A stretch of 30,417 nt of DNA. Origin: an uncultured Flavobacteriaceae bacterium (lineage in GTDB: Bacteria; Bacteroidota; Bacteroidia; Flavobacteriales; Flavobacteriaceae). Below are positions 1 through 7,359 of this stretch, in pieces. Every line of letters starts with the position of its first letter. Position 1 is the first letter of the stretch. The stretch is from assembly GCA_913051755.1 (NCBI GenBank), contig CAJXBR010000008.1:1-30417 (forward strand), in the 5' to 3' direction. The notes below the pieces were generated by a model. The model was given only the letters and a program-made list of their open reading frames with translations. It was not told the origin of the DNA and ran no database searches. The translations under genes were made by a program, and so were the position numbers.

Positions 1-363
1 ATGGCAGCAGATATGCAAGCTGTTATTGGAATTGTTCCTGAACTCAAGATGATGGAAAATGAAAATGTGACTATTACAGGAACTGAAGAAGTTGATGGTC
101 AAGATGCATATACACTTGAGATGAAAGGACAAAGCATGGCGACAACAACCTACTATGCAGTAGAATCAGGTCTGAAACTCAAACAGACAACTGTTACTGA
201 AATGATGGGGCAAACCCAAACACAAGATACAACCTATGGGAATTATAAAAGCTTTGGAAGTTTGCTGATTCCTACGACTACAACAGTGCCTCTAGGTCCA
301 CAGGCAGTTGATGCCACTCTTACAAATGTTAAGATCAATGGGGAAACAGTTAATGCTGAATAA
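1..363 (+). CDS. C-terminal part of an exported protein (M16 peptidase tail / LolA-like), partial
   Basis: The frame is open from the first base and ends with TAA at 361-363, so this is probably the 3' end of a longer gene. The ATG at position 1 is then an internal methionine. The visible 120 residues have the pattern 'G.DAYTLEMKG' followed by 'YYAVESGLKLKQ' and 'YGNYKSFGSLLIPTT', a beta-strand-rich repeat. This resembles the C-terminal LolA-like / outer-membrane lipoprotein-sorting-type region that I recall at the end of many Bacteroidota M16 (insulinase-like) zinc peptidases and in stand-alone exported proteins. No catalytic motif lies in the visible part, so the peptidase link is an inference from memory of the family. 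It could equally be an independent periplasmic protein of unknown function. A strong terminator follows directly. Confidence 0.55.
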   Translation: MAADMQAVIGIVPELKMMENENVTITGTEEVDGQDAYTLEMKGQSMATTTYYAVESGLKLKQTTVTEMMGQTQTQDTTYGNYKSFGSLLIPTTTTVPLGPQAVDATLTNVKINGETVNAE

Positions 364-383
364 AACTATATTTCAAAAAAGAT

Positions 384-408
384 AAGCGGCTTAGGCCGCT
401 TTTTTTTT
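384..408. terminator. Bidirectional rho-independent terminator
   Basis: Perfect 7-bp stem AAGCGGC (384-390) / GCCGCTT (395-401) with loop TTAG (391-394). A T-run (399-408) follows on the plus strand, and on the minus strand a T6 run is read from 380 down to 375. It can therefore serve both the plus-strand gene ending at 363 and the minus-strand transporter. The transporter's stop codon lies in the hairpin loop (391-393). Confidence 0.85.
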
Positions 409-1272
409 GTGAGATAAATAAACCCCTACAAGAATTACAGCAGCTGACAGCAATTGAAATTGTGTGATTACCTCACCATCGTAAACTCCCCAAAATAAAG
501 CAACAACAGGCAGGGTATAGGTAACTGAAGAGGCAAACACTGCTGATGTGATTTTTACAAATTTATTAAAGAGGTATTTGGCAAAGGCACTGCCCGCCAA
601 TGCGAGGATTGTGATGTAGCCAATTGCAGGATAAACCTCGGGGTGCGAAAATGTTTGTGCAGTAAAAAAGTCAGAAAGTATTAGTACAACCAATGCTGCA
701 GGTGCCATAAACACAAAGTTTCCCAATGTGATTGCCATGACTCCGACTTGCGCTAAGTGAGTCTTGATAAAATGAATATTGATCGCATAACAGCATGATG
801 CAGCAAAAATCAAAATGGTATACAACGGATTGATATTTGTTGCTGTGTGAATCCCTCCCCAAACGAGACCAACTGATCCTATGAGTCCAATTCCAACGCC
901 AAAAAATTGATTTCTCTGGATTTTAACATGAAAAAAAAACATCCCAAAAAGAAGCGTGAGCAAAGGAGTTAGGGCATTTAGAATCGCAGCAATGGCAGAA
1001 TCGATATATTGTTGGGCAAAGGCAAATAGAAAGGCTGGGAAAAAAGTGCCTACATAGCCAGTAATGGCAAGCCATTTCCAATGATATTTCGATAGTGATA
1101 GCAAAGACGAATAACCAACCAAAAGCAAAGCAACTGTAGTAATCAAAAGGCGAAGGCTACCCAACTGAAGTGGACTTAGTGCAACCAACCCCCATTTGAT
1201 GAGAATGTATGAGCTACCCCATACCACTGAAAGTGTGGCGAGGTATATCCATTTAAGGGACTGAATCTTCAT
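391..1272 (-). CDS. EamA/DMT-superfamily transporter
   Basis: Inner-membrane protein of about 293 residues, almost wholly hydrophobic, with roughly ten membrane segments in two repeated halves. The N-terminal signature 'VVWGSSYILIKWGL' and the closing '...ILVGVYLSHKKK' are typical of the EamA (RhaT/YdcZ-like) drug/metabolite transporter family. Such proteins usually export metabolites or amino acids, but the substrate cannot be read from sequence. An upstream in-frame ATG at 1320 would add 16 residues. I prefer the ATG at 1272 ('MKIQSLKW') because it places the first membrane segment normally and leaves about 68 bp for a divergent promoter region instead of 20 bp. The stop codon sits in the loop of the shared terminator. 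Confidence 0.85.
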   Translation of the reverse strand: MKIQSLKWIYLATLSVVWGSSYILIKWGLVALSPLQLGSLRLLITTVALLLVGYSSLLSLSKYHWKWLAITGYVGTFFPAFLFAFAQQYIDSAIAAILNALTPLLTLLFGMFFFHVKIQRNQFFGVGIGLIGSVGLVWGGIHTATNINPLYTILIFAASCCYAINIHFIKTHLAQVGVMAITLGNFVFMAPAALVVLILSDFFTAQTFSHPEVYPAIGYITILALAGSAFAKYLFNKFVKITSAVFASSVTYTLPVVALFWGVYDGEVITQFQLLSAAVILVGVYLSHKKKAA

Positions 1273-1340
1273 AGCAATACTAAACAAAGGTGGGAAATGT
1301 TTTAAGATTAATTGGTACATTTACACAATAAATCATTCGC

Positions 1341-1766
1341 ATGAAATCATTACTATTTTCACTAACTAGTTTGCTTTTTCTTATTGGATGTACCCAACAA
1401 CCAAAACCAGAAATCATAGTTGAAGCTGCAATGACTGACATTGCAGAGAATGTAGTTGTCGCCAATCTGTCTGAGGCCTCATTTTCTATTTCTGGAATGA
1501 TGTGTAAAATGGGTTGTGCCAAAGCAATCGAAAATAATTTGAGCAAGATAGAGGGTGTACAAATGGCATCTGTGGATTTTGAAACTTCAATTGCTACTGT
1601 ACTCTATAATTCCTCTATTTTGAAAACCGACGACTTGGCTCTGACAGTGATCAATACTGGCGATGCATACACAGTGTCAAACATGTCATCTGCATCAAAT
1701 AAAAAATCAGGCTGCTGCGCTAAAAGTGTCTGCAAAAAAGAAACTTGCGCAAAAAAGAAAAGCTAG
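1341..1766 (+). CDS. HMA-domain lipoprotein with Cys/Lys-rich tail
   Basis: A 141-residue exported lipoprotein. The signal peptide ends in lipobox LIGC, with the lipid-bearing Cys at 17. Residues 46-110 form a heavy-metal-associated (HMA, ferredoxin-like) domain whose metal loop reads 'GMMCKMGCA' (Cys55, Cys59). The cysteines are separated by three residues, rather than the CxxC of classical copper chaperones. The C-terminus (120-141) is rich in Lys and Cys (Cys125, 126, 131, 136) and looks like an extra metal- or thiol-binding tail. The expected role is binding Cu or another soft metal in the envelope, inferred from the fold. The start is the ATG right after a divergent spacer. Its stop codon shares the palindrome CTAG with the convergent gldD stop (1763-1766). 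Confidence 0.85.
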   Translation: MKSLLFSLTSLLFLIGCTQQPKPEIIVEAAMTDIAENVVVANLSEASFSISGMMCKMGCAKAIENNLSKIEGVQMASVDFETSIATVLYNSSILKTDDLALTVINTGDAYTVSNMSSASNKKSGCCAKSVCKKETCAKKKS

Positions 1767-2302
1767 CGCCAAGTCAAGCTCTCTGTCAATTGTCTCAAAT
1801 CATTTTTGATATACTGTACTGCAGGGTATAAAGAGTCATAATTGGGCGTTGCAGAAAAAAACAATAAACCAGAAATAAAATAATTTTTTTCATCTGTAAC
1901 CATATAATGTAGGTTGGATGGTGCATTTGCAGTGATTTCAAAAAATCGCCCATATTTCTGCTGCTCTATACTTTCATAGCTACTTTCTTGAATCCGCGCT
2001 TGCTGTCTCGTATGATCGATTAAACGATTATTAAAATCCTTAATCAAATCATCAATATTGTGCTGATGAAGGTCAAAATAACTCATATATACTTTTGCCT
2101 TCATTGATGGATAGGACAGGGAAAAAAAACAATTGGACTGCAGGTCAATTGATGATAGAGAATTGATGTCAAAATCAAATGGGCAATCTGAAACAATTGC
2201 TTGGTAGTTTGGTGTGGGATAATCCAATGCTAACATCCCATTTGGTTTGGGCATAGGCGTATGACAACCAACAATGAAAAATAAAACAATGAGTTTTTTC
2301 AC
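1763..2302 (-). CDS. gldD: Gliding motility lipoprotein GldD
   Basis: A 179-residue lipoprotein. The short signal peptide carries lipobox IVGC (Cys13), followed by 'PMPKPNGMLALDYPTPNYQ', 'CPFDFDIN', 'FFSLSYPSMKAKVYMSY' and a C-terminal 'PNYDSLYPAVQYIKNDLRQL'. This pattern matches GldD of gliding Bacteroidota. GldD is required for gliding and T9SS function in Flavobacterium johnsoniae; its molecular role is unsettled. It lies 10 nt downstream of gldE, the conserved arrangement. The start is GTG (2300-2302) because no in-frame ATG lies upstream and the signal peptide begins exactly here. Last gene of the mutY-ssb-gldE-gldD block. Confidence 0.93.
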   Translation of the reverse strand: MKKLIVLFFIVGCHTPMPKPNGMLALDYPTPNYQAIVSDCPFDFDINSLSSIDLQSNCFFSLSYPSMKAKVYMSYFDLHQHNIDDLIKDFNNRLIDHTRQQARIQESSYESIEQQKYGRFFEITANAPSNLHYMVTDEKNYFISGLLFFSATPNYDSLYPAVQYIKNDLRQLTESLTWR

Positions 2303-2312
2303 AGAGATGTTC

Positions 2313-3614
2313 TTAATTATGATTTGTCACCTTGAGTTGTTTGATTCGTTTTCGATCAATTGCTTCGACAACAAAAGTACAATTGGCAAAAGAAAAATAA
2401 GTTTTTACTTTTGGGAAACACCCAAGATATTCAAGAACAAATCCAGCTAAGGTTTCAGACTCACCTTTCATGTCTTCAAAAGGCTTTAAATCCTTTATGG
2501 AAAGTATTCTGTAAAAATCCTTCAGGTAGGTTTTCCCCTCGAATACAAAGGTATTATCATCTATCTTTGAGAACATAATGTCGCCATCGTCAAACTCATC
2601 GCTGATCTCGCCAACAATTTCTTCAATAACGTCTTCAAGAGAAACAACACCTGAGGTTCCGCCATATTCATCAACAACCACCGCCAAATGAATCCGTTTT
2701 GATTGAAATTCTACAAGCAAATCATCTAGTTTTTTGTTTTCAGGAACAAAATACGGCTCTCGAAGAAGGGATACCCAATCAAAATTTTTAAGGTGAATAT
2801 TAGGCAGTAAATCTTTGATATACAATACACCAGATATCGTATCGATTTGCTCATTGTATACAGGAACTCTCGAATACCCTTGTTCAACAACTTTTGCCAA
2901 AACATCTTTAAAAGACTCCTTTTGGTTGAGTGCAAATACATCAATTCGGGGTCTCATGACTTGTTTGACGTCAAAATTTCCAAAGTTGACGATTCCTTCC
3001 AAGAGTTTTTGTTCTTCATTCGAGGTGGCAGAATCTTCTGTCATTTCAAGTGCTTTTGACAACTGGTCTACAGAAAAGTCTGAGGTGCGTTTCTGTAATC
3101 TTTTTTGAAAAAAATATGTGAATTTACTCAGGGGGACAGCGAGAAAAAACAACAAATAGCGATCGATGACAAATAAAGGAAGTGCCATCAATAGCGCAAA
3201 GGATTCGGCATTTCGATTGGCATATACTTTGGGTATAATATCACCAAAAATCAATATAAATGCAGCGACAAAACCAACCTCAAAAAGTAATGTAAGCCAT
3301 GGGTATGGAATGCCCGAAAATAGTGCATGGTTCATGCTAGCAAAAAGCATCACAATAGATATGTTAATAAGATTATTGAGAATTAAAATCGTTGCCAGCA
3401 ATCGCTGTGGACTCTGGCGAAGTTTAGCCATTAATCTATTTGTCCTTTGAGTGTGATTGGTGGCAGCTTTGAGTATGGCTGGAGAAAGTGCAAAAAAAGC
3501 AACTTCTGATCCCGACGTTAATCCAGAACTGATCAGAAGAAGGAAAAGAAGTGTGAATCGAAACAATAAATCTATGTCGATTCCATCAGCAATAAATACA
3601 AGTGTTGTCAACAA
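2313..3614 (-). CDS. gldE: Gliding motility-associated protein GldE (CNNM/CorC family, CBS domains)
   Basis: Membrane protein of 433 residues. An N-terminal CNNM/DUF21 membrane domain (about 15-190, with 'SSGLTSGSEVAFFALSP') is followed by a CBS pair (about 215-340: 'VMRPRIDVFALN', 'GYSRVPVYNE', 'VVVDEYGGTSGVVSLEDVIEEIVGEI') and a C-terminal CorC/HlyC domain (about 355-425). The family is linked to Mg/Co efflux. The position between ssb and gldD identifies the Bacteroidota member GldE, which supports GldD function in gliding. No in-frame ATG exists before the membrane domain, so the start is probably TTG at 3614 (or the adjacent TTG at 3611). The gene follows ssb by 12 nt. Confidence 0.93.
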   Translation of the reverse strand: MLTTLVFIADGIDIDLLFRFTLLFLLLISSGLTSGSEVAFFALSPAILKAATNHTQRTNRLMAKLRQSPQRLLATILILNNLINISIVMLFASMNHALFSGIPYPWLTLLFEVGFVAAFILIFGDIIPKVYANRNAESFALLMALPLFVIDRYLLFFLAVPLSKFTYFFQKRLQKRTSDFSVDQLSKALEMTEDSATSNEEQKLLEGIVNFGNFDVKQVMRPRIDVFALNQKESFKDVLAKVVEQGYSRVPVYNEQIDTISGVLYIKDLLPNIHLKNFDWVSLLREPYFVPENKKLDDLLVEFQSKRIHLAVVVDEYGGTSGVVSLEDVIEEIVGEISDEFDDGDIMFSKIDDNTFVFEGKTYLKDFYRILSIKDLKPFEDMKGESETLAGFVLEYLGCFPKVKTYFSFANCTFVVEAIDRKRIKQLKVTNHN

Positions 3615-3626
3615 GTGAGGTGCAAA

Positions 3627-4028
3627 TTAGAATGGGAGATCATCGTCACCATCTACAGGTAAATTTTGTTCTTGTGGGGTTGAGTCTTTAGGTCGGTTGC
3701 TTAAAAACGTAAATTCATCCACATGGATTTCGGTACTGTATCGTGGGTTACCGTCATCTCCTTGCCACTTGCGTGTTTTGATTCGTCCTTCAACTAAAAG
3801 CTTGTCCCCTTTGTTGAGGTACTTTTCGCATGTTTCAGCTGCTTTATTTCTCAAAACAATGCTGTGCCACTCGGTATTGGTCACTTGCTCTTTAGTTTGT
3901 TTGTTTATATAGCTTTCATTTGTCGCCAATGGAAAACGACCAATACACCCCCCATTGTCAAAATATCGCAATTTGACTTCATCACCAAGATGACCAATCA
4001 AAATAACCTTATTTAAAGTACCACTCAT
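3627..4028 (-). CDS. ssb: Single-stranded DNA-binding protein SSB
   Basis: A 133-residue protein with one OB-fold (about 1-110: 'LNKVILIGHLGDEVKLRY', 'TEWHSIVLRNKAAETCEKYL', 'KGDKLLVEGRIKTRKW'), a short polar linker and the acidic tip DDDLPF that recruits repair and replication partners. It coats single-stranded DNA in the cytoplasm as a tetramer. The linker is short compared with E. coli SSB (about 178 aa). ATG start; it lies 24 nt after mutY and 12 nt before gldE on the same strand, so it is probably cotranscribed with them. Confidence 0.97.
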   Translation of the reverse strand: MSGTLNKVILIGHLGDEVKLRYFDNGGCIGRFPLATNESYINKQTKEQVTNTEWHSIVLRNKAAETCEKYLNKGDKLLVEGRIKTRKWQGDDGNPRYSTEIHVDEFTFLSNRPKDSTPQEQNLPVDGDDDLPF

Positions 4029-4052
4029 AACAATGTTTCTTCCAAAAATAAG

Positions 4053-5099
4053 CTAATCAAAAAACTTGTGCAAGAATCGTTCAATCAGTCTCGACACTGG
4101 ATAATCGGTAAGCTTTGCTGTTGAGATGATTTTATGGGGAACAGCAACTGTTGGTGCAATCCAAAAACTAGCATAAATATGTTGATGTGTTAATTGATGT
4201 ACCCATGGTTTGGGGTTGAAAAGATAGAGTTCGTCAGACAAAGTCCAGCCTAGGAATTGTTGGTTTTGACTCATTTTTTTTGCACTTAAAAGACTCTTGG
4301 ATTGTATCAGAGGGAATTCATAAAGATGTTGCCAAATATCTTTTTCTTTTCTTTGAATGAGTGTTGTTTTGTTGTTGGGAAGCAAAGGAACTATATAATT
4401 AAAATAACGTTTTTTAATCGTTTTATTTTTTTTCTTGTAAGGATATTTACTCACCTTGTCTGTTTGTCTTGCAACACAAGATTGATTCAAAATGCATAGA
4501 TCACAGTTTGGGGATTTGGGCGTACACTGCAAGGCACCAAATTCCATAATTGCCTGATTGTAGTTACCTGGTTGATTTGTGTCGAGCAAATCGTTGGCAA
4601 GGGTTTCAAATTGTTTTTTTGATTGATGTAGATCAATTGGGGTCTTGATTCCAAAAAAACGAGACAACACACGATATACATTGCCATCAACAACAGCATG
4701 TAGTTTGTGATAACAAATTGACGAAATTGCAGCAGCAGTATAAGACCCAACACCTGGCAGAGCAAGCAAATCCTTATAGGTTGTTGGAAAAATTCCACCC
4801 ATGTTATTGGCAACCAAAATAGCAGTCTTATGTAGGTTACGAGCCCTGTTGTAATACCCCAATCCTTGCCAGAGTTTTAATACTTTTTCTTCGCTAGCGG
4901 CAGCCAAAAGATGAACGTCGGGAAAGGTTGTAATGAATGAGTTAAAATACGACTCGCCATATGAAACACGAGTTTGTTGAAGGATAATTTCAGAGAGCCA
5001 AACTCTGTAAGGATCAATGTCATGACGCCAAGGCAAATCCCTTTTATTTTCAGAATACCATTGTTGTATTTTGCTAGAAAAAAAAACGTTTACTGACAT
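4053..5099 (-). CDS. mutY: A/G-specific adenine DNA glycosylase MutY
   Basis: About 348 residues. It removes adenine mispaired with 8-oxoguanine in the GO repair system. Visible motifs, numbered from the ATG at 5099, are the catalytic Glu37 in 'WLSEIILQQTRV', the helix-hairpin-helix 'LPGVGSYTAAAI', the catalytic Asp138 in 'VVDGNVYRVLSR', and a complete 4Fe-4S ligand set C-x6-C-x2-C-x5-C at Cys192, 199, 202 and 208. A C-terminal NUDIX-like recognition domain (about 225-348) reads 'IWQHLYEFPL'. A TTG at 5108 could add three residues, but the ATG is the natural start. First gene of the mutY-ssb-gldE-gldD block, divergent from the HU gene. Confidence 0.97.
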   Translation of the reverse strand: MSVNVFFSSKIQQWYSENKRDLPWRHDIDPYRVWLSEIILQQTRVSYGESYFNSFITTFPDVHLLAAASEEKVLKLWQGLGYYNRARNLHKTAILVANNMGGIFPTTYKDLLALPGVGSYTAAAISSICYHKLHAVVDGNVYRVLSRFFGIKTPIDLHQSKKQFETLANDLLDTNQPGNYNQAIMEFGALQCTPKSPNCDLCILNQSCVARQTDKVSKYPYKKKNKTIKKRYFNYIVPLLPNNKTTLIQRKEKDIWQHLYEFPLIQSKSLLSAKKMSQNQQFLGWTLSDELYLFNPKPWVHQLTHQHIYASFWIAPTVAVPHKIISTAKLTDYPVSRLIERFLHKFFD

Positions 5100-5159
5100 T
5101 GTGCGCAAGATATTTAATTTATAACCTGATAAGCAAGAGATTTACTAAATTATAATTTA

Positions 5160-5167
5160 TATATTTG
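5160..5167 (+). promoter_or_regulatory. Candidate Bacteroidota -7 box (TATATTTG) for the HU gene
   Basis: Exact match to the TAnnTTTG -7 consensus of Bacteroidota sigma-ABfr promoters, 31 nt before the HU start codon. No convincing TTG -33 element is visible at the expected spacing in this very AT-rich spacer, so the call rests on the -7 box and position. Confidence 0.5.
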
Positions 5168-5198
5168 CTCACCAAAAATTTATAATAAACCAACAAGT

Positions 5199-5489
5199 AT
5201 GACAAAAGCGGATATTGTCACCAAAATTTCGGATCGTCTTGGTGTTGAAAAAATTGAAACACAAGCAGTTATAGAGCAATTTATGAAAGAAGTTAAAAGT
5301 TCTCTAGAAACAGGAGAAAATGTATATCTACGAGGTTTTGGGAGTTTCATAATAAAGACACGAGCTGAAAAAAAAGGTAGAAATATTTCAAAAAATGTTA
5401 CCATTTCGATTCCTGCACAAAACATTCCGGCTTTTAAGCCTGCCAAAGTTTTTGTCGATCGAATTAAGGAAAAGGTAAAAGTATTATAG
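5199..5489 (+). CDS. HU/IHF-family DNA-binding protein
   Basis: A 96-residue histone-like protein: 'MTKADIVTKISDRLGVEK', helix-rich N-terminus, 'GENVYLRGFGSF' at the start of the beta arm, and 'IPAFKPAKVFVDRIKEKV' at the end. It matches the DNABII fold, which bends DNA and shapes the nucleoid. The usual GRNPKTG arm-tip motif is replaced by 'GRNISKN', so the intercalating proline is not at its standard position; I recall that this variation is common in flavobacterial HU-like proteins. It is divergent from mutY and followed after 24 nt by the tiny basic protein gene. Confidence 0.93.
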   Translation: MTKADIVTKISDRLGVEKIETQAVIEQFMKEVKSSLETGENVYLRGFGSFIIKTRAEKKGRNISKNVTISIPAQNIPAFKPAKVFVDRIKEKVKVL

Positions 5490-5513
5490 CTAATTAATAT
5501 TTAAACACACACT

Positions 5514-5606
5514 ATGCCAAGTGGTAAAAAGAGAAAAAGGCACAAGGTAGCTACGCACAAGCGCAAAAAAAGAAGTCGCGCAAACAGACATAAAAAGAAA
5601 GCGTAA
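5514..5606 (+). CDS. 30-residue Lys/Arg-rich protein, possible ribosomal protein
   Basis: ATG at 5514 to TAA at 5604-5606 encodes 30 residues beginning MPSGKKRKRHKVATHKRKKR. About two thirds are Lys, Arg or His and there are no acidic residues. I recall the same short sequence between an HU gene and the RNase G gene in many Bacteroidota, which argues for a real gene. The composition is that of a small rRNA-binding protein. It may correspond to the extra ribosomal protein (bL38) reported in a Flavobacterium johnsoniae ribosome structure, but I cannot verify that identity here. It lies 24 nt after the HU gene and is followed by the structured leader of the RNase G gene. It is easily missed by gene finders because of its size. 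Confidence 0.8.
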   Translation: MPSGKKRKRHKVATHKRKKRSRANRHKKKA

Positions 5607-5762
5607 GTTTGAGTGCCGCATTGCCCATCACGATCTTTGACATGAGATGATTTTCGGCCTTTGACTGCCAAAAATCATTTCACCGACGCACAAAAATCCT
5701 GTGCAAAATTTTGTTTAATCCCTCCCTCGAATTTTATAATTCGAAGGAACTAAATCGTCATT
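5607..5762 (+). promoter_or_regulatory. Structured leader with three stem-loops upstream of the RNase G gene
   Basis: A 156-nt gap holding three consecutive hairpins on the plus strand. (1) ATGATTTT/AAAATCAT plus GGC/GCC with one C-A mismatch, 5647-5678. (2) GCACA/TGTGC, 5688-5704. (3) TCGAATT/AATTCGA with a TTAT loop, 5727-5744. None has a proper T-tract right after it, so they do not look like terminators. RNase E genes elsewhere are autoregulated through leader hairpins; a similar role here is an inference. Confidence 0.5.
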
Positions 5763-7313
5763 ATGAGTAAAGAACTAATTATTCGTTCAAAATCCTCATC
5801 TGTAGATTTTGCCTTGCTTAAAGACGGGAAATTGATCGAATATCAAAAGGAAGTTGGCACGAGTAAATTTCACGTTGGTGATGTTTTTCTTGCTAAGATT
5901 AAAAAGATACTTCCTGGACTGAATGCTGCATTTGTCAATGTAGGCTATGATAAAGATGCGTTTTTGCATTATCATGATCTAGGACCTAGAGTACGCAGTT
6001 TTCTTAAATTCATCAAAGGTGTAAGCACAGGTAAAGTGAAAGATTTTTCTCTAAAAAAGTTTGCTTTAGAACCCGAAATTCACAAAGACGGGGCAATTGC
6101 AGACGCAGTTCAATCTAACCAATCTGTGTTGGTTCAAATCATCAAAGAACCGATTTCAACCAAAGGACCAAGAATTAGTTCTGAGTTGTCCTTAGCTGGT
6201 CGATATTTGGTGTTGATTCCATTTTCAGATCGTGTTTCTATCTCTCAAAAAATACCAACGAGAGAAGAAAAAACACGCCTCAAAAAATTGGTGCTAAGTA
6301 TCAAACCTAAGGGGTTTGGTGTAATCGTTCGAACAGTCGCTCATGAAAAAAAAGTGGCTGAGCTCGATCGAGATATGCAACAACTTCACAAACGTTGGTT
6401 AGACCTTTGCAAATCAATAAAAAAAGCCGACTACCCTTCAAGAGTATTGAGTGAACTCAATCGTGCTTCGAGCATATTGCGAGATATTTTTGATGACAGC
6501 TTTACAGGAATCCACGTCGATGACAAAAAGATGGTTGGGGAAGTGAAAGATTATTTTGATCAAATCGCTCCTGAAAAAAAGTCGATTGTAAAGCTATTCA
6601 AATCCGAAACGCCCATTTTTGAGCGTTTTGGAGTTGAGCGTCAAATCAAATCTTCATTTGGTCGCACAGTTTCAATGAGTCGTGGTGCTTATCTGATTAT
6701 CGAGCATACCGAAGCTCTCCACGTCATTGATGTCAATAGCGGAAATCGCTCAAACAAGGCTAAAAATCAAGAAGATACTGCACTCGAAGTGAACCTTATT
6801 GCTGCAACTGAAATTGCACGTCAATTGCGTTTACGTGATATGGGTGGTATTATTGTTATTGATTTTATTGATATGATTCGATCTGAAAATCGGAAAAAAC
6901 TCTTTGATCATTTCCGAGAGGAAATGAACTCAGACAGAGCTAAACACAAAATTCTTCCACCGAGTAAAATTGGTCTTATTCAAATGACTCGTCAGCGTGT
7001 GAGACCAGAAATGGAGATCAAAACCATGGAACCCAACCCTAATAAGGATGGTGAAGTGGAAGCTCCTATTGTTCTGCTCGATCGAATCGAAGTAGACTTG
7101 GAGAAAATTGTCAATCATCCAAAGCACAATAGCAAGAAAATACGCTTGCATGTGCATCCTTTTGTTGCTGCTTATTTGATGCAAGGAGTGAAATCTGTTC
7201 GTTTTCATTGGTATCTCAAGCATAAAAAGTGGTTAAAAGTTATTCCACGTGATGCTTACACCTATCTACATTACCGTTTTTTTGATAATAATGGTAAAGT
7301 AATTCATATTTAA
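5763..7313 (+). CDS. rng: Ribonuclease E/G family endoribonuclease (RNase G)
   Basis: A 516-residue single-strand-specific endoribonuclease for rRNA maturation and mRNA decay. The S1 RNA-binding domain covers about 36-130 ('VGDVFLAKIKKILPGLNAAFVNVG'), and the 5'-sensor/RNase H-like region follows. The catalytic metal ligands are Asp323 in 'HVIDVNSGN' and Asp367 in 'IVIDFIDM'. The C-terminus is the RNase G-type small domain ending about 100 residues after the catalytic core. The CPxCxG zinc-link cysteines of E. coli RNase E/G are absent: the segment at 418-434 reads 'EIKTMEPNPNKDGEVEAP'. I recall the same substitution in other flavobacteria. ATG start; a structured leader lies upstream and a strong terminator follows. 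Confidence 0.95.
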   Translation: MSKELIIRSKSSSVDFALLKDGKLIEYQKEVGTSKFHVGDVFLAKIKKILPGLNAAFVNVGYDKDAFLHYHDLGPRVRSFLKFIKGVSTGKVKDFSLKKFALEPEIHKDGAIADAVQSNQSVLVQIIKEPISTKGPRISSELSLAGRYLVLIPFSDRVSISQKIPTREEKTRLKKLVLSIKPKGFGVIVRTVAHEKKVAELDRDMQQLHKRWLDLCKSIKKADYPSRVLSELNRASSILRDIFDDSFTGIHVDDKKMVGEVKDYFDQIAPEKKSIVKLFKSETPIFERFGVERQIKSSFGRTVSMSRGAYLIIEHTEALHVIDVNSGNRSNKAKNQEDTALEVNLIAATEIARQLRLRDMGGIIVIDFIDMIRSENRKKLFDHFREEMNSDRAKHKILPPSKIGLIQMTRQRVRPEMEIKTMEPNPNKDGEVEAPIVLLDRIEVDLEKIVNHPKHNSKKIRLHVHPFVAAYLMQGVKSVRFHWYLKHKKWLKVIPRDAYTYLHYRFFDNNGKVIHI

Positions 7314-7318
7314 TACAA

Positions 7319-7349
7319 AAGCGACTCAATGTTTTGGGTCGCTTTTTTT
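7319..7349 (+). terminator. Rho-independent terminator after the RNase G gene
   Basis: 10-bp stem AAGCGACTCA (7319-7328) / TGGGTCGCTT (7335-7344) with one T-G wobble and a 6-nt loop, followed by a T-run (7343-7349). It ends only about 10 nt before the recX start codon. Confidence 0.85.
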
Positions 7350-7359
7350 ATTTTAGACC

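Noticed and set aside
1280..1546. 88-residue minus-strand frame antisense to the HMA lipoprotein
   Set aside because: It overlaps a clear lipoprotein gene on the plus strand, has no recognisable domain and shows no promoter.
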